Assembly: GCA_037953625.1 (NCBI GenBank)
Contig: CM075649.1
Location: forward strand, 70,711,290-70,775,289
Source of the DNA: Crotalaria pallida
Taxonomy: Eukaryota; Streptophyta; Magnoliopsida; Fabales; Fabaceae
Length of the DNA: 64,000 nt
Reading direction: 5' to 3'
Part shown: positions 11,339 to 23,800 of the stretch, in pieces
Numbering within the stretch: the stretch's first letter is position 1
Layout: each line of letters opens with the position of its first letter
Made by a program: the position numbers and the translations under genes
The notes under the pieces: generated by a model
What the model was told of the DNA's origin: nothing
The model's input: only the letters and a program-made list of their open reading frames with translations
Databases searched by the model: none

Positions 11339-14300
11339 GACGTATTGGATGTAGCATGAGTCATTGGAGGCTCTAACAAGTGTAGAATGGTTAATAGGGT
11401 ATTCTAAAGGCTTAGTATCGTCAAGGAATATGTATTGGGACATATAAGAACCTTTAGAATGATCCTAAACAATGCTTAGTGCCACAAGGGACGTAGAGGA
11501 TGTAGCTTGAGTCCTTGGAGGCTCTAACAAGTGTAGAATGGTTAATAGGGTATTCTAAAGGCTTAGAATGGTCTAGGAATGTGTATTAGGACATATATGA
11601 ACCTTTAGAATGATCCTAAACAATGCTTGGTGCCCCAAGGGACGTATAGGATGTAGCATAAGTCCTTGGAGGCTCAAACAAGTGTAGAATTGTTAAAAGT
11701 GTATTCTAAAGGCTTAGAATGGTGTAGGAATTAAGAACCTTTAGAATGATCCTAAACAATGCTTGGTGCCCCAAGGGACGTATAGGATGTAGCATGAGTC
11801 CTTGGAAGCTCTAACAAGTGTAAACTAGTTAATAGAGTATTCTAAAGGCTTAGAATAGTCTAGGAATGTGTATTACGACATATAAGAACCTTTAGAATTA
11901 TCTTAAACATTGCTTAGTGCCCCAACGGACGTAGAGGATTTAGCATGAGTCCTTGGAGGCTCTATCAAGTGTAGAATAGTTAATAGGGTATTCTAAAGGC
12001 TTAGAATGGTCTAGGAATGTGTATTAGGACATATAAAAACCTTTAGAATGATCCTAAACAATGCTTACTGACCCAAGGGACGTAGAGGATGTAGCATGAG
12101 TTCTTTGAGGCTCTAACAAGTGCAGAATGGTTAAGAGAGTATTCTAAAGGCTTAGAATCGTATAGGAATGTGTATTAGGACATATAAGAACCTTTAGAAT
12201 GATCCTAAACAATGCTTGGTGCACCAAGGGATGTATAGGATGTAGCATGAGTCCTTGGAGGCTCTAACAAGTGTAGATTGGTTAATAGGGTATTCTAAAG
12301 GCTTAGTATTGTGTAGGAATATGTATTGGGACATATAAGAACCTTTAGAATGATCGTAAACAATGCTTAGTGCCCAAGGGACGTAGAGGATGTAGCATGA
12401 GTCCTTGGAGGCTCTAACAAGTGTAAAATGGTTAAAAGAGTATTCTAAAGGATTAGAATGGTCTAGGAATGTGTATTAGGACATATAAGAACCTTTAGAA
12501 TGATCCTAAACAATGCTTGGTGCCCCAAGGGACGTAGAGGATGTAGCATGAGTCCTTGGAGGCTCTAACAAGTGTAGAATGGTTAATAGGGTATTCTAAA
12601 GGCTTAGAATGGTTAAGGAATATGTATTGGGACATATAAGAACCTTTAGAATGATCCTAAACAATGCGTGGTGGCCCAAGGGACGTAGAGGATGTAGCAT
12701 GAGTTCTTTGAGGCTCTCACAAGTGCAGAATGGTTAAGAGAGTATTCTAGAGGCTTAGAATCGTCTAGGAATGTGTATTAGGACAAATAAGAACCTTTAG
12801 AATGATCCTAAACAATGCTTGGTGTCCCAAGGGACGTATAGGATGTAGCATGAGTCCTTAGAGGCTCTAACAAGTGTAGATTGGTTAATAGGGTATTCTA
12901 AAGGCTTAGTATTGTGTAGGAATATGTATTGGGACATATAAGAACCTTTAGAATGATCGTAAACAATGCTTAGTGCCCCAAGGGACGTAGAGGATATAGC
13001 ATGAGTCCTTGGAGGCTCTAACAAGTGTAAAATGGTTAAAAGAGTATTCTAAAGGCTTAGTATCGTCTACGAATATGTATTGGGACATATAAGAACCTTT
13101 AGAATGATCCTAAACAATGCTTGGTGGCCCAAGGGACGTAGAGGATGTAGCATGAGTTCTTGGAGGCTCTAACAAGTGTAGAATGGTTAAGAAAGTATTC
13201 TAGAGGCTTAGAATCGTCTAGGACTGTGTATTAGGACATATAAGAAGCTTGAGAATGATCCTAAACAATGCTTGGTGCCCCATGGGACGTAAAGGATGTA
13301 GCATGAGTCCTTGGAGGCTCTAACAAGTGTAAAATAGTTAATAGAGTATTCTAAAGGCTTAGAATGGTTTAGGAATGTGTATTGGGACATATAAGAACCT
13401 TTAGAATGATCCTAAACAATGCTTGGTGCCCCAAGGGACATAAAGGATGTAGCAAGAGTCCTTGGAGGCTCTAACAAGTGTAGAATGGTTAATAGAGTAT
13501 TCTAAAGGCATAGAATGGTCTAGGAATGTGTATTAGGACATATAAGAACCTTTCGAATGATCCTAAACAATGCTTGGGCTCCAAGGGACGTAAAGCATGT
13601 AGCATGAGTCCATGGAGGCTCTAACAAGTGAAGAATGTTTAAGAGAGTATTCTAAAGGCTTAGAATCGTCTAGGAATTTGTATTAGGACATATAAGAACC
13701 ATTAGAATAATGCTAAACAATGCTTGGTGCCCCGAGGGACGTATAGGATTGTAGCATGAGTCCTTGGAGGCTCTAACAAGTGTAAAATGGTTAATAGAGT
13801 ATTATAAAGGCTTAGAATGGTCTAGGAATGTGTATTAGGACATATAAGAACCATGAGAATGATCCTAAACAATGCTTGGTGCCCCAAGGGACGTAAAGGT
13901 TGTAGCATGAATCCTTGGACGCTCTAACAAGTGTATAATGGTTAAGAGGGTACTCTAAAGGCTTAGTATAGTCTAGGCAAGTGTATTAGGACATATAAGA
14001 ACCTTTAGAATGATCCTAAACAATGCTTGGTGCCCCAAGGGACGTAAAGGATGTAGCATGAGTCCTTGGAGGCTCTAACAAGTGTAAAATGGTTTATAGA
14101 GTATTCTAAAGGCTTAGAATGGTCTACGAATGTGTATTAGGACATATAAGAACCTTCAGAATGATCCTAAACAATGCTTGGTGCCCCAAGGGACGTAAAG
14201 GATGTAGCATGAATCCTTGGAGGCTATAACAAGTGTAAAATGGTTAATAGAGTATTATAAAGGCTTAGAATGGTCTTCGAATGTGTATTGGGACATTTAA

Positions 14301-17300
14301 GGACCTTTAGAATGATCCTAAACATCGCTTGGTGCCCCAAGGAACGTATTGGATGTAGCATGAGTTATTGGAGGCTCTAACCAGTGTAGAATTGTTAATA
14401 GCGTATTCTAAAGGCTTAGTATCGTCTAGGAATATGTACTAGGACATATAAGAACCTTTAGAATGATCCTAAACATCGCTTGGTGCCCCAAGGAACGTAT
14501 TGGATGTAGCATGAGTTATTGGAGGCTCTAACCTGTGTAGAATGGTTAATAGCGTATTCTAAAGGCTTAGTATCGTCTAGGAATATGTATTAGGACATAT
14601 AAGAACCTTCAGAATGATCCTAAACAATGCTTGGTGCCCCAAGGGACGTAAAGGATGTAGCATGAATCCTTGGAGGCTATAACAAGTGTAAAATGGTTAA
14701 TAGAGTATTATAAAGGCTTAGAATGGTCTTGGAATGTGTATTGGGACATTTAAGGACCTTTAGAATGATCCTAAACATCGCTTGGTGCCCCAAGGAACGT
14801 ATTGGATGTAGCATGAGTTATTGGAGGCTCTAACCAGTGTAGAATGGTTAATAGCGTATTCTAAAGGCTTAGTATCGTCTAGGAATATGTATTAGGACAT
14901 ATAAGAACCTTTAGAATGATCCTAAACATCGCTTGGTGCCCCAAGGAACGTATTGGATGTAGCATGAGTTATTGGAGGCTCTAACCAGTGTAGAATGGTT
15001 AATAGGGTATTCTAAAGGCTTAGTATCGTCTAGGAATATGTATTGAGACATATAAGAACCTTTAGAATGATCCTAAACAATGCTTAGTGCCCCAAGGGAC
15101 GTAGAGGATGTAGCTTGAGTCCTTGGAGGCTCTAACAAGTGTAGAATGGTTAATAGGGTATTCTAATGGTGTAGAATGGTCAAGGAATGTGTATTAGGAC
15201 ATATATGAACCTTTAGAATGATCCTAAACAATGCTTGGTGCCCCAAGGGACGTATAGGATGTAGTATATGTCCTTGGAGGCTCTAACAAGTGTAGAATTG
15301 TTAAAAGTGTATTCTAAAGGCTTAGAATGGTCTAGGAATGAAGAACCTTTAGAATGATCCTAAACAATGCTTGGTGCCCCGAGGGACGTATAGGATGTAG
15401 CATGAGTCATTGGAGGCTCTAACAAGTGTAGAATGGTTAATAGGGTATTCTAAAGGCTTAGTATCGTCTAGGAATATGTATTGGGACATATAAGAACCTT
15501 TAGAATGATCCTAAACAATGCTTAGTGCCCCAAGGGACGTAGAGGATGTAGCATGAGTTCTTTGAGGCTCTAACAAGTGCAGAATGGTTAAGAGAGTATT
15601 CTAGAGGCTTAGAATCGTCTAGGAATGTGTATTAGGACATATAAGAACCTTTAGAATGATCCTAAACAATGCTTGGTGCACAAGGGATGTATAGGATGTA
15701 GCATGAGTCCTTGGAGTCTCTAATTAGTGTAGAATGGTTAATAGGGTATTCTAAAGGCTTAGAATGGTCTAGGAATGTGTATTAGGACAAATAAGAACCT
15801 TTAGAATGATCCTAAACAATGCTTGGTGCCCCAAGGGACGTATTGGATGTAGCATGAGTCCTTGGAGGCTCTAACAAGTGTAGATTGGTTAATAGGGTAT
15901 TCTAAAGGCTTAGTATTGCTAGGAATATGTATTGGGACATATAAGAACCTTTAGAATGATCGTAAATAATGCTTAGTGCCCCAAGGGACGTAGAGGATGT
16001 AGCATGAGTCGTTGGAGGTTCTAACAAGTGTAGAATGGTTAAAAGAGTATTCTAAAGGCTTAGAACTGTCTAGGAATGTGTATTAGGACATATAAGAACC
16101 TTTAGAATGATCCTAAACAATGCATGAGTTCTTGGAGGCTCTAACAAGTGTAGAATGGTTAAGAGAGTATTCAAGAGGCTTAGAATCATCTAGGACTGTG
16201 TATTAGGACATATAAGAAGTTTTAGAATGATCCTAAACAATGCTTGGTGCCCCAAGGGGCGTATAGGATGTAGCATGAGTCCTTGGAGGCTCTAACAAGT
16301 GCAAAATAGTTAATATAGTATTCTAAAGGCTTAGAATGGTCTAGGAATGTGTATTGGGACATGTAAGAACCTTTAGAATGATCCTAAACAATGCTTGGTG
16401 GACCAAGGGACGTGTAGGATGTAGCATGAGTCCTTGGTGGCTCTAACAAGTGTAGAATAGTGAAGAGTGTATTATAAAGGCTTAGAATGGTCTAGGAATG
16501 TGTATTAGGACATATAAGAACCTTTAGAATGATCCTAAACAATGCTTGGTGCCCCAAGGAACGTATTGGATGTAGCATGAGTCATTGGAGGCTCTAACAA
16601 GTGTAGAATGGTTAATAGGGTATTCTAAAGGCTAAGTATCGTCTAGGAATATGTATTGGGACATATAAGAACCTTTAGAATGATTCTAAACAATGCTTAG
16701 TGCCCCAAGGGACGTAGAGGATGTAGCTTGAGTCCTTGGAGGCTCTAACAAGTGTAGAATGGTTAATAGGGTATTCTAAAGGCTTAGAAGGGTCTAGGAA
16801 TGTGTATTAGGACATATATGAACCTTTAGAATGATCCTAAACAATACCTAGTGCCCCAAGGGACGTATAGGATGTAGCATGAGTCCTTGGAGGCTCTAAG
16901 AAGTGTAGAATGGTTAATAGAGTATTCTAAGGCTTAGAATGGTATAGGAATGTGTATTAGGACATATAAGAACCTTTAGAATGATCCTAAACATTGCTTA
17001 GTGCCCCAAGGGACGTAGAGGATGTAGCTTGAGTCCTTGGAGGCTCTAACAAGTGTAGAATGGTTAATAGGGTATTCTAAAGGCTTAGAATGGTCTAGGA
17101 ATGTGTATTAGGACATATATGGACCTTTAGAATGATCCTAAACAATGCCTGGTGCCCCAAGGGACGTATAGGATGTAGCATGAGTCCTTCGAGGCTCTAA
17201 CAAGCTTAAAATAGTTAATAGAGTATTCTAAAGGCTTAGAATGGTCTAGGAATGTGTATTGGGACATATAAGAACCTTTAGAATGATCCTAAACAATGCT

Positions 17301-17790
17301 GGGTGCCCCAAGGGACGTATTGGATGTAGCATGAGTCATTGGAGGCTCTAACAAGTGTAGAATGGTTAATAGGGTATTCTAAAGGCATAGTATCGTCTAG
17401 GAATATGTATTGGGACATATAAGAACCTTTAGAATGATCCTAAACAATGCTTAGTGCCCCAAGGGACGTAGAGGATGTAGCTTGAGTCCTTGGAGGCTCT
17501 AACAAGTGTAGAATGGTTAATAGGGTATTCTAAAGGCTTAGAATGGTCTAGGAATGTGTATTAGGACATATATGAACCTTTAGAATGATCCTAAACAATG
17601 CTTGGTGCCCCAAGGGACGTATAGGATGTAGCATGAGTCCTTGGAGGCTCTAACAAGTGTAAAATAGTTAATAGAGTATTCTAAAGGCTTAGAATGATCT
17701 AGGAATGAAGAACCTTTAGAATGATCCTAAACAATGCTTGGTGCCCCAAGGGACGTATAGGATGTAGCATGAGTCCTTGGAAGCTCTAAC
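11334..17790 (+). repeat. Satellite block 2, 151-bp monomer, about 43 copies
   Basis: Same satellite, orientation and phase as block 1. Internal structure: a 453-bp (three-monomer) tandem duplication around 14320-14930, marked by the CATCGCTTGG variant at 14323, 14474, 14776 and 14927. A multi-monomer haplotype recurs at about 11340-11820, 14990-15400 and 17310-17790; each copy contains a monomer with the same 15-bp deletion just before AGAACCTTTAG (near 11730, 15338 and 17705). A monomer lacking about 31 bp (ACAATGCATGAG) is at 16117. Element B starts at the end of the third haplotype copy; the matching empty site is at 11811-11820. Confidence 0.96.
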
Positions 17791-18171
17791 TGTGACGACC
17801 CAACTTTTATTCCAAAGTAAAATATTTATATTTAGAAAATACGACCGTTTTTTTTTTCTTTTCTTTGAAACTAAAAGTCAGTCATCATCCATTATGAAAT
17901 CTTGCGGAATTATATAAACATCGAGTCATGAAGACATGTGATGTAACATCATATTTCATTCATATTAAAAAGGTTACATACCACATTCTTCATTTAAACA
18001 AAATACATAATTACTTGACTTAACACTCTAGGTCATTACCTTATATTACATATATTACAACAAAATCATAATAACCTAGAGCATATGGTTCATGACTCAA
18101 AATATAACATAGTATAGATAAGAGAAACCATTGGGATTCTCGATCTAAGCGATCGCATACGGGAATATGGG

Positions 18172-18276
18172 TTAGGATGGCGGAAGATAACTTCCACATC
18201 CCTCCTCATATGTCGCCCTATGGTCCTCAAAATTCCACTCCCCATTAGGGAGCGGCCTCATCTCCACGCAGAACAT
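18172..18276 (-). pseudogene. LTR-borne frame related to the 157-aa ORF of element E
   Basis: Starting at the predicted exon edge (18291), the frame reads in parallel with the frame of element E at 57848: eight codons to a shared Cys, then E-x-RPLP-x-G-x-W and EDHRA. I count about 16 identical residues in the first 29 codons, several conservative pairs (I/V, I/M, Y/F), and Arg kept through different codon families (CGC/AGA, CGG/AGG, CGC/AGG). After the EDHRA region B has a one-base shift relative to E; in the shifted frame the similarity continues (HPNP, then R-rich, RIP). The B copy is thus a decayed version, and the same state is present in the 5' LTR. The 34-codon ATG frame given here is what remains open. 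Confidence 0.4.
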
Positions 18277-18291
18277 GTTTCTTGCCGTCAC

Positions 18292-19890
18292 CTACACAAG
18301 GGACTGGGAGTGAGTCATAGCTAAAAGCAATAACAAATGAGTATAACAGCGGCTAGAAATAACAAACACAAGTTATCATGTAGCAATAATAAATGCATAT
18401 GTATATGCTCAAACTGTCTTTTATAATATCTCGATTAGTGTCGTGATGCATGCCTACTCCTCATTCATGCTACACGGTTTGGCATCCGAGTATCTCAATC
18501 TCGGGATATTCTCAATCCTATGGTCATCAAACCGGAGCGATTCATATTCAAGCTTCACGATCGATTGGGAACTCGGTCTTCCTAGCATCCTTGTGCTAGG
18601 GATATTCTGATTTAACTTTACCGAAGTTCCGAATCTGGATCGGAGCAACTCCTCCTCCATGCATGATAATGTCGATTGGAAAATCGGTCTTCCTAGCATC
18701 CTTGTGCTAGGGATATTCTGATTTAACTTTACCGAAGTTCCGAATCTAGATCGGAGCAATTCCTTCTCCATGCATAATGTCACACAAACTTTTTATCTTC
18801 TTTCTTTTATTAAATCACATCCTTGAACATCATGTCTCCAATATAGAGACCCAAAGTTCATAATCATTCTTAATCACAATTTCATCTTTTCTTTTAGCAT
18901 TAACTGGTGCTAGTGCTTACTGAAAATTCCATCAGCGGCCCAGCCACTTTGTGATGGTTTTATACAATAGGAATTAATCGTTTTATTATTTAATTATTGC
19001 AACGACCCCATTTAGGACTCCCAAAATATCAACCAAGTGGGTAAAGACTTCCACTGGGACGTGGGAAAATAATCAACCAAATGGGTGTACGCACTTCCAT
19101 TGGGACATCCTGTCCGAATATGTCAACCACTGAATGAAATTCCAGTAGGACTCATTCAGGATAAAATCAACCAATGGGAATCAAGTAAACTTATACATTT
19201 GTCCATTGGGACTCCTGTCCGAACATATCAACCACTGGATGAAATTCCAGTAGGACTCTTTCAGGATAATAATCGACCAATGGATAAACGTATAAGAATT
19301 AGGTATTTAATATTCTTAAGAAAATAAGTGTTTTCTTCAGTTTTGGTCAAAATACTCGAGTATATTATAAAATACTCGAGTGTTCTTCATTTTTTCCAGA
19401 ATACTTGAAGTCCTTGAAGAAAGACTCGAGTTGTTCTTCATTTTCCCAGAATACTCGAGTATTTCTCAAAAGACTCGAGCGTTTTTACTGCAACAGCACC
19501 AGTTTCTGCACTTTAAGCACCAATTCGAATTCCATTCATTGTTTCTCCATTCTTATGCAAAACAGAGGCATACACACATATAAGAAACAAGTTAGAACAG
19601 ATAAACAAGTACATAATAACATAAATCAACATCAAATCACAGAATCAACATAAACTTGGAAAATAACCATTTCAAGATATGAAATTCATTTCCACTTGGT
19701 TTTAACTTCGAAAATCAATCCAGTGAGCATTATTAGGTCCATTTAAACTTGTTTGACTTAGAAAACCTTGTGTTTATGACCTCCATGTCATATTCCCAAT
19801 TCCAACTTCATCCCTTGATGAACCTTGTGAGGTTCCTACATTTCTAGCTTGAGATTACTCATTCTAGCAATTAGATAACTCCTCCCTTAC
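18292..19890 (-). other. Predicted leader intron within element B LTR
   Basis: On the minus strand a strong donor context, TCTAAG|GTAAGG, lies at 19890, and a pyrimidine-leaning acceptor, CCCTTGTGTAG|G, ends at 18292, both downstream of the TATA box. The donor region is conserved in element F (59251) and the acceptor region in element E (57849). The same pair sits at 36735 and 35137 in the other LTR. Splicing is predicted from motifs and cross-element conservation only; the intron would be about 1.6 kb. Confidence 0.4.
18561..18782 (-). repeat. 111-bp tandem duplication in element B LTR
   Basis: Two copies, 18561-18671 and 18672-18782. Period 111 is a multiple of three, so a minus-strand frame of 109 codons passes through both. 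Each copy contains a perfect hairpin CCTAGCA-6 nt-TGCTAGG, the same stem and loop size as the element A hairpins. Also present in the 5' LTR (about 35406-35627). Confidence 0.85.
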
Positions 19891-20405
19891 CTTAGAGAAG
19901 CTAAACAACAGATTAAATAACAAGAAACTTGGCTGGATCCAAAAAATCCAATTTATGGACTTTGTGAAAAAGGGGTTGAACAGGCTGACTTTGGCCACAG
20001 ATTTCACCACGGATTTGGCATGAAAAAGAACGAAACAAGTTAGTTTAACAAACTAGGATATACTAACTTCAATCAGAAACAAGTTTGACACAAAAAGGAT
20101 CCCTGAGATTACCAAACGACTTCAATGAAGATGAATACTTGATGCTGAAAACTACTCTGTTTTCACAGCTTTGAACCTCAAACTTTGATGAGCTAGAACT
20201 CGAACTACAGGGCTTATTTGATGTGATTCTTGATTCTAATTCAAAGATGGAACTAGAACCTTGAGTTGTGTTTTGGTTTCGAATGATTTGGTTGAGAAAC
20301 GAAGGAGAAATCAGAGATCAAAGTATGCTCTGAAAAACTGAGAGTCAAAAACTGAAATTCGGGTTTTGGGTGATTAGAGGTGTTGAATGATTCAACCAAG
20401 CATCA

Positions 20406-20412
20406 ATTTATA
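20406..20412 (-). promoter_or_regulatory. Putative TATA box in element B 3' LTR
   Basis: Minus-strand GCTATAAATTGATG about 315 bp into the LTR. The same GCTATAAATTGATG occurs in element F at 58729, supporting a conserved core promoter. Counterpart in the 5' LTR at 37251-37257. Confidence 0.6.
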
Positions 20413-20722
20413 GCTTAAGAATACTTCAGGTCAAAGTAAAGTCCAGCTCTATGCTTGTCATTTCAAGAAACCGCGTTTTGGTGCGAAAATTAAATAAAAA
20501 CCGACTTATACACTTTCAGGTCTGTACGAAATACTCGAGTTTTTTCCCAAATACTCGAGTTTTTATTTAAAAATTCAAATTTCCAAACAGCTACTTAAAA
20601 TACTCGAGTTTTTCCTAAAATACTCGAGTGTTTTTGCTAAAATAGGAAAAATTGACTATTTTAATGATACTAATATTGATAAAATACTTTTATTTCATAT
20701 ATTTAAAATATAGGATCTTACA

Positions 20723-20735
20723 TCCTCCCCCACTT
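20723..20735 (-). other. Polypurine tract of element B
   Basis: Minus-strand AAGTGGGGGAGGA directly against the 3' LTR start TGTAAGATCC. It is the plus-strand DNA primer site of an LTR retrotransposon. An identical tract lies at 37568-37580 beside the right LTR, showing that sequence there is a second element's 3' end. Confidence 0.85.
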
Positions 20736-20763
20736 AAATAGAATTTCGTCCCCGAAATTCCGA

Positions 20764-21406
20764 CTAAATAAACAAATGTGGGTACTCTTCTCTCATCTTA
20801 GATTCTAATTCCCATGTTGATTCTGACACTCCTTTTTGATTCCAAAGAACTCTCACTAAAGGAATCTCTTTTCCTCGCAGCTTTCTGATTTGACGATCTT
20901 CAATTCGCACTGGTCCGACTTCAAATGTCAGATTCTCCTTTAAAGGTATTTCGTCTGGCTGCAACTGGATAATTGAAGACGGGTCTTGAATAAATTTGCG
21001 AAGCTGAGAGATGTGGAATACATCATGGAGATTAGCTAAAGAAGGTGGTAACGCGATCTGATAAGCGACGGGACCGACTCGCTTTAGGATCTGATAAGGG
21101 CCAATAAACTTTGGTGTCAGTTTCCTCGGCTTCATCACTCTCCCGATACCAGTTCTTGGCACTATTCGCAGAAATACATGATCTCCTTCTTGAAATTCGA
21201 GCTTGGTTCTACGCTGATCGGCATAGCTCTTCTGACGACTCTATGCAATTTTCATCTTTTCCTGGATAACCTTGATCTTCTCGGTCGTTTCCTAAACTAA
21301 CTCAGGTCCAATGAGAGCGTTCTCCCCCACTTGGAACCAACATAGTGGGGTTCTACATTTCCTTCCATAGAGGGCTTCGTACGGAGCCATATCAATGCTT
21401 GTGAGG
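20764..21406 (-). pseudogene. Element B pol 3' end: integrase C-terminus and chromodomain
   Basis: The open part is 132 codons (20764-21162). It holds the integrase GPY/F module (KFIGPYQILKRVGPVAYQIA, then LANLHDVFHISQLRKF) and ends in a chromodomain-like segment with RVLWNQKGVSESTWELE. Chromodomains of this class bind methylated histone H3 and are thought to guide chromovirus integration to heterochromatin, consistent with the site. Upstream in the same frame, TAG stops at 21292-21294 and 21241-21243 sit where related proteins have Gln. The left end is the insertion point of element C, just after an FTYNNSYH-type motif encoded on the other side of C. The stops are also present in the right-hand fragment (38137 and 38086). 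Confidence 0.88.
21402..21406. repeat. Left target-site duplication of element C
   Basis: TGAGG, one substitution from TGTGG at 31368-31372. The uninterrupted site GCTTGTGTGGTAAC is preserved in the right-hand B fragment at about 38242-38255, which confirms the insertion boundaries. Confidence 0.88.
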
Positions 21407-22457
21407 TGATCGAGGCCGTACCCGATCAAAATAAAAGGTGTTTATTCTGTAGTACTAGGAAGGTGATCCTAGGTCGTTTCCCAGCGAATATCGGTCTAGG
21501 CAAAGTATCAAACACGTAGTGTGCAGTAAAATGGGGGGGGGGTGTTTGTGTGTGACAAATGTGAAGAACAAAACATAAACAGAATATAAAAACTAAGAAA
21601 AATCAGAAACAAAAGCGGGCAAACCCCTTTGGCTACGTACAGTACTCAATCCTAGCTCACTAAAGATCGATTCCTCTCCTCTCCTCTGTCCAACTCGTGA
21701 TAACCAAATACTAAGCGAAAATTCAGTTATCACTCCAAACCCTAACTTCTAATTAAGCATCAGAAACCAGAATTGGAGTTTTTACGAGTTAATACAAATT
21801 AAGCATTTATATTCATGTATTATCTCTACGAAATGGAATTAAGCAAACCACTACACATCGATAAATATGAAAACAGAGAAGAGAAAACGAAATTGCATTA
21901 ATAACAAGAGATCAAGAGTAGATAATACAATACCAAAGGGATTAACCCTTGAAGTCTAGCCTTCCATGGCCATAAATGAAGAAAAACGAGTAGAAATGGG
22001 GAAGAACAAAACCCTAGCAGCCACCACCACTTGGGAGAGCCAAGAGAGAAGTTCTAACCTAGAGAGAGAGTGAGAAATCTGAAATGAAAGTATGTTCTTG
22101 GGGGTTACACGAATTTCCCCTCTTAAGACACAAAATGGGCCTAAAACATGGGCCCAAATCCTAAGAAACACTATTCTGAAAATTACAATTAAAAAGGGAC
22201 CTAAATGCAAATTACAGTCTTCACTTCAATACTTCAATCTTCATTTCCAAACTTCCCAAAGTGTCCTTGTACCAAATATTACCTGAAAATAGAAATAGAA
22301 TTAATTAGGCTAAATAATTCCAAATTAAACAATATTCGGAATATTAGTCCAATAAACTCTAAATCATTAAATCAAGCTAATCAATGTCAAATGGGCAACA
22401 AGTATCAATAATAGGAGTAAAATAATGCAAGGAATTTGGGAAATAAAATGCTCATCA
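21407..22457 (-). repeat. 3' LTR of element C
   Basis: 1051 bp. Differs from its partner mainly by point changes and by a longer poly-G tract near 21531 (about 11 against 7 G). Confidence 0.94.
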
Positions 22458-22472
22458 AATACCCCCACACTT
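22458..22472 (-). other. Polypurine tract of element C
   Basis: Minus-strand AAGTGTGGGGGTATT abutting the 3' LTR start TGATGAGC. Confidence 0.85.
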
Positions 22473-23800
22473 ATCCTTTTGCACTCCTGGGCAAAACCAA
22501 AAGATAGGACTATGAAGATCAATATGCACCAAAGTGAATCATGCAACAAGATGACTACAACTAAGAAATGCAAACCTAAGAGATTACATACTTCACAATG
22601 AATTCTAGGAAATGCAAAGAAATGGGCAAACTCAAGCACACAAAATGGTTAAGGATCAAAGAGTCAAAGCATCCGCGAACATCATCCAATTACTTCAAGT
22701 ATGCAAAGAAACCAATGACATCAAGAGGATAGTCACAAAGATGATAGAAACTCACAAGGATCACTCAAAAGTGTTTACACTCAAGTGTTTGGGGTTAATC
22801 ATTATTTACACTCAAGGCACATCATGAAAAACAAACACAACCATAAGCTTGACAAGCCTCTAACATCAACCATCAACACACATGCACAAAATGATCAAAA
22901 GGTCTTTTAAGGGTTGTAATGGGGCCAAGGACAAGGTAGGATAAAAATATGGGAATGTAGCTAAAACCAAGGGAATAGAGGAGCAATGGGGAATAAGTAA
23001 AAAGTAAGCAAAATCCACCCCAAAATCAACAACCACTAATTCCAATCCTCTTTGCCTCAACAACCTTTTATTCACTTTTTTTTCTTTTTTTTTTCTTTTT
23101 ATTTTTGCATTTTTTTTGTCTTCTATTTTTTTTTGTTTTTGAGAGATATACAAAAAGAAAAGAAGAAACAACACAAATGGCATGAAGATGAAGCCATAAC
23201 TATAACAACCAATGAGGCAAAACCAAGAACTCAACCAATTAAAGCATAAAGCACACTTCTTACCTAATACCCATTCCCAAAACAATTCCAAAGCTCCAAA
23301 ATTCCCTAAGGTTAGGACAATCATGGTTTTTCAGTCATAGGCTTGTAATGAGCTAAAGAACAAGGAAAGGGATAAAAAGGCTCAAAGGGGCTAGCAAAGG
23401 ATACATTCATTCAAGGTAGGCTCATATGGCTAGTAGCTTATTCAAGAAAGAAAGTGCCTAAATCATTTCAAAATGTGCATGAGCAATCAAGTATCAACAA
23501 GAGTCAAGTCAAGTTCTAGAGTGCAAGTAATCCAGAGTGCAATCACACAAGAAAGAAAATTAGGTGGCATATATAGCAATCCACCCACAATTAAGGCTCA
23601 AATCCTCACAAAAGGGACAATTCTATCACAGTGTTACCACCTCTTAATTATCAAAAGCAACTTTACACACAGAAATGCATGAATTCAGACACAAGATACC
23701 AAAACTCTACTAAAATGAAGCAAAAACATGCAAGAAAATGCCCAAAACTAAGCAAAACCTAAAAAAAAATCAAAGCAAAATATGCAACCTAAACTACTCT
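22473..23800 (-). other. Non-coding tail of element C between pol and polypurine tract
   Basis: About 1.3 kb without a conserved gene. It holds a T-rich low-complexity tract on the plus strand (about 23075-23145) and many short direct words. In Athila elements this interval can carry an env-like gene. Here the only sizeable sense frame (22866-23324, 152 codons) runs through the homopolymer tract and is not preserved in element D, so I do not call it. Confidence 0.7.

Larger units (their letters stand above)
17791..20722 (-). repeat. 3' LTR of element B
   Basis: 2932 bp, plus-strand ends TGTGACGACC and GATCTTACA. It carries, in transcription order (right to left), ACTCGAGT palindromes at 20520-20635, a TATA box at 20406-20412, a donor-like site at 19890, further ACTCGAGT copies around 19362-19485, an in-frame 111-bp duplication, an acceptor-like site at 18292 and the conserved frame 18172-18276. 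Confidence 0.93.

Noticed and set aside
21531..21541. Poly-G tract in the C 3' LTR considered as a quadruplex element
   Set aside because: A single homopolymer run varying in length among LTR copies; better explained by slippage.
21956..22210. Small frames within C and D LTRs (21956-22210, 30865-31119, 22205-22411 and copies)
   Set aside because: Identical by descent because LTRs are paired; the 84-codon frame is lost in the D LTRs, so no sign of coding selection.
22866..23324. Sense frame of 152 codons with hydrophobic and Lys-rich parts between pol and 3' LTR of C, a possible env-like gene
   Set aside because: The Lys-rich part is the translated homopolymer tract; in D the tract differs in length and only 69 codons remain (47271-47480). 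No conserved membrane-protein layout.
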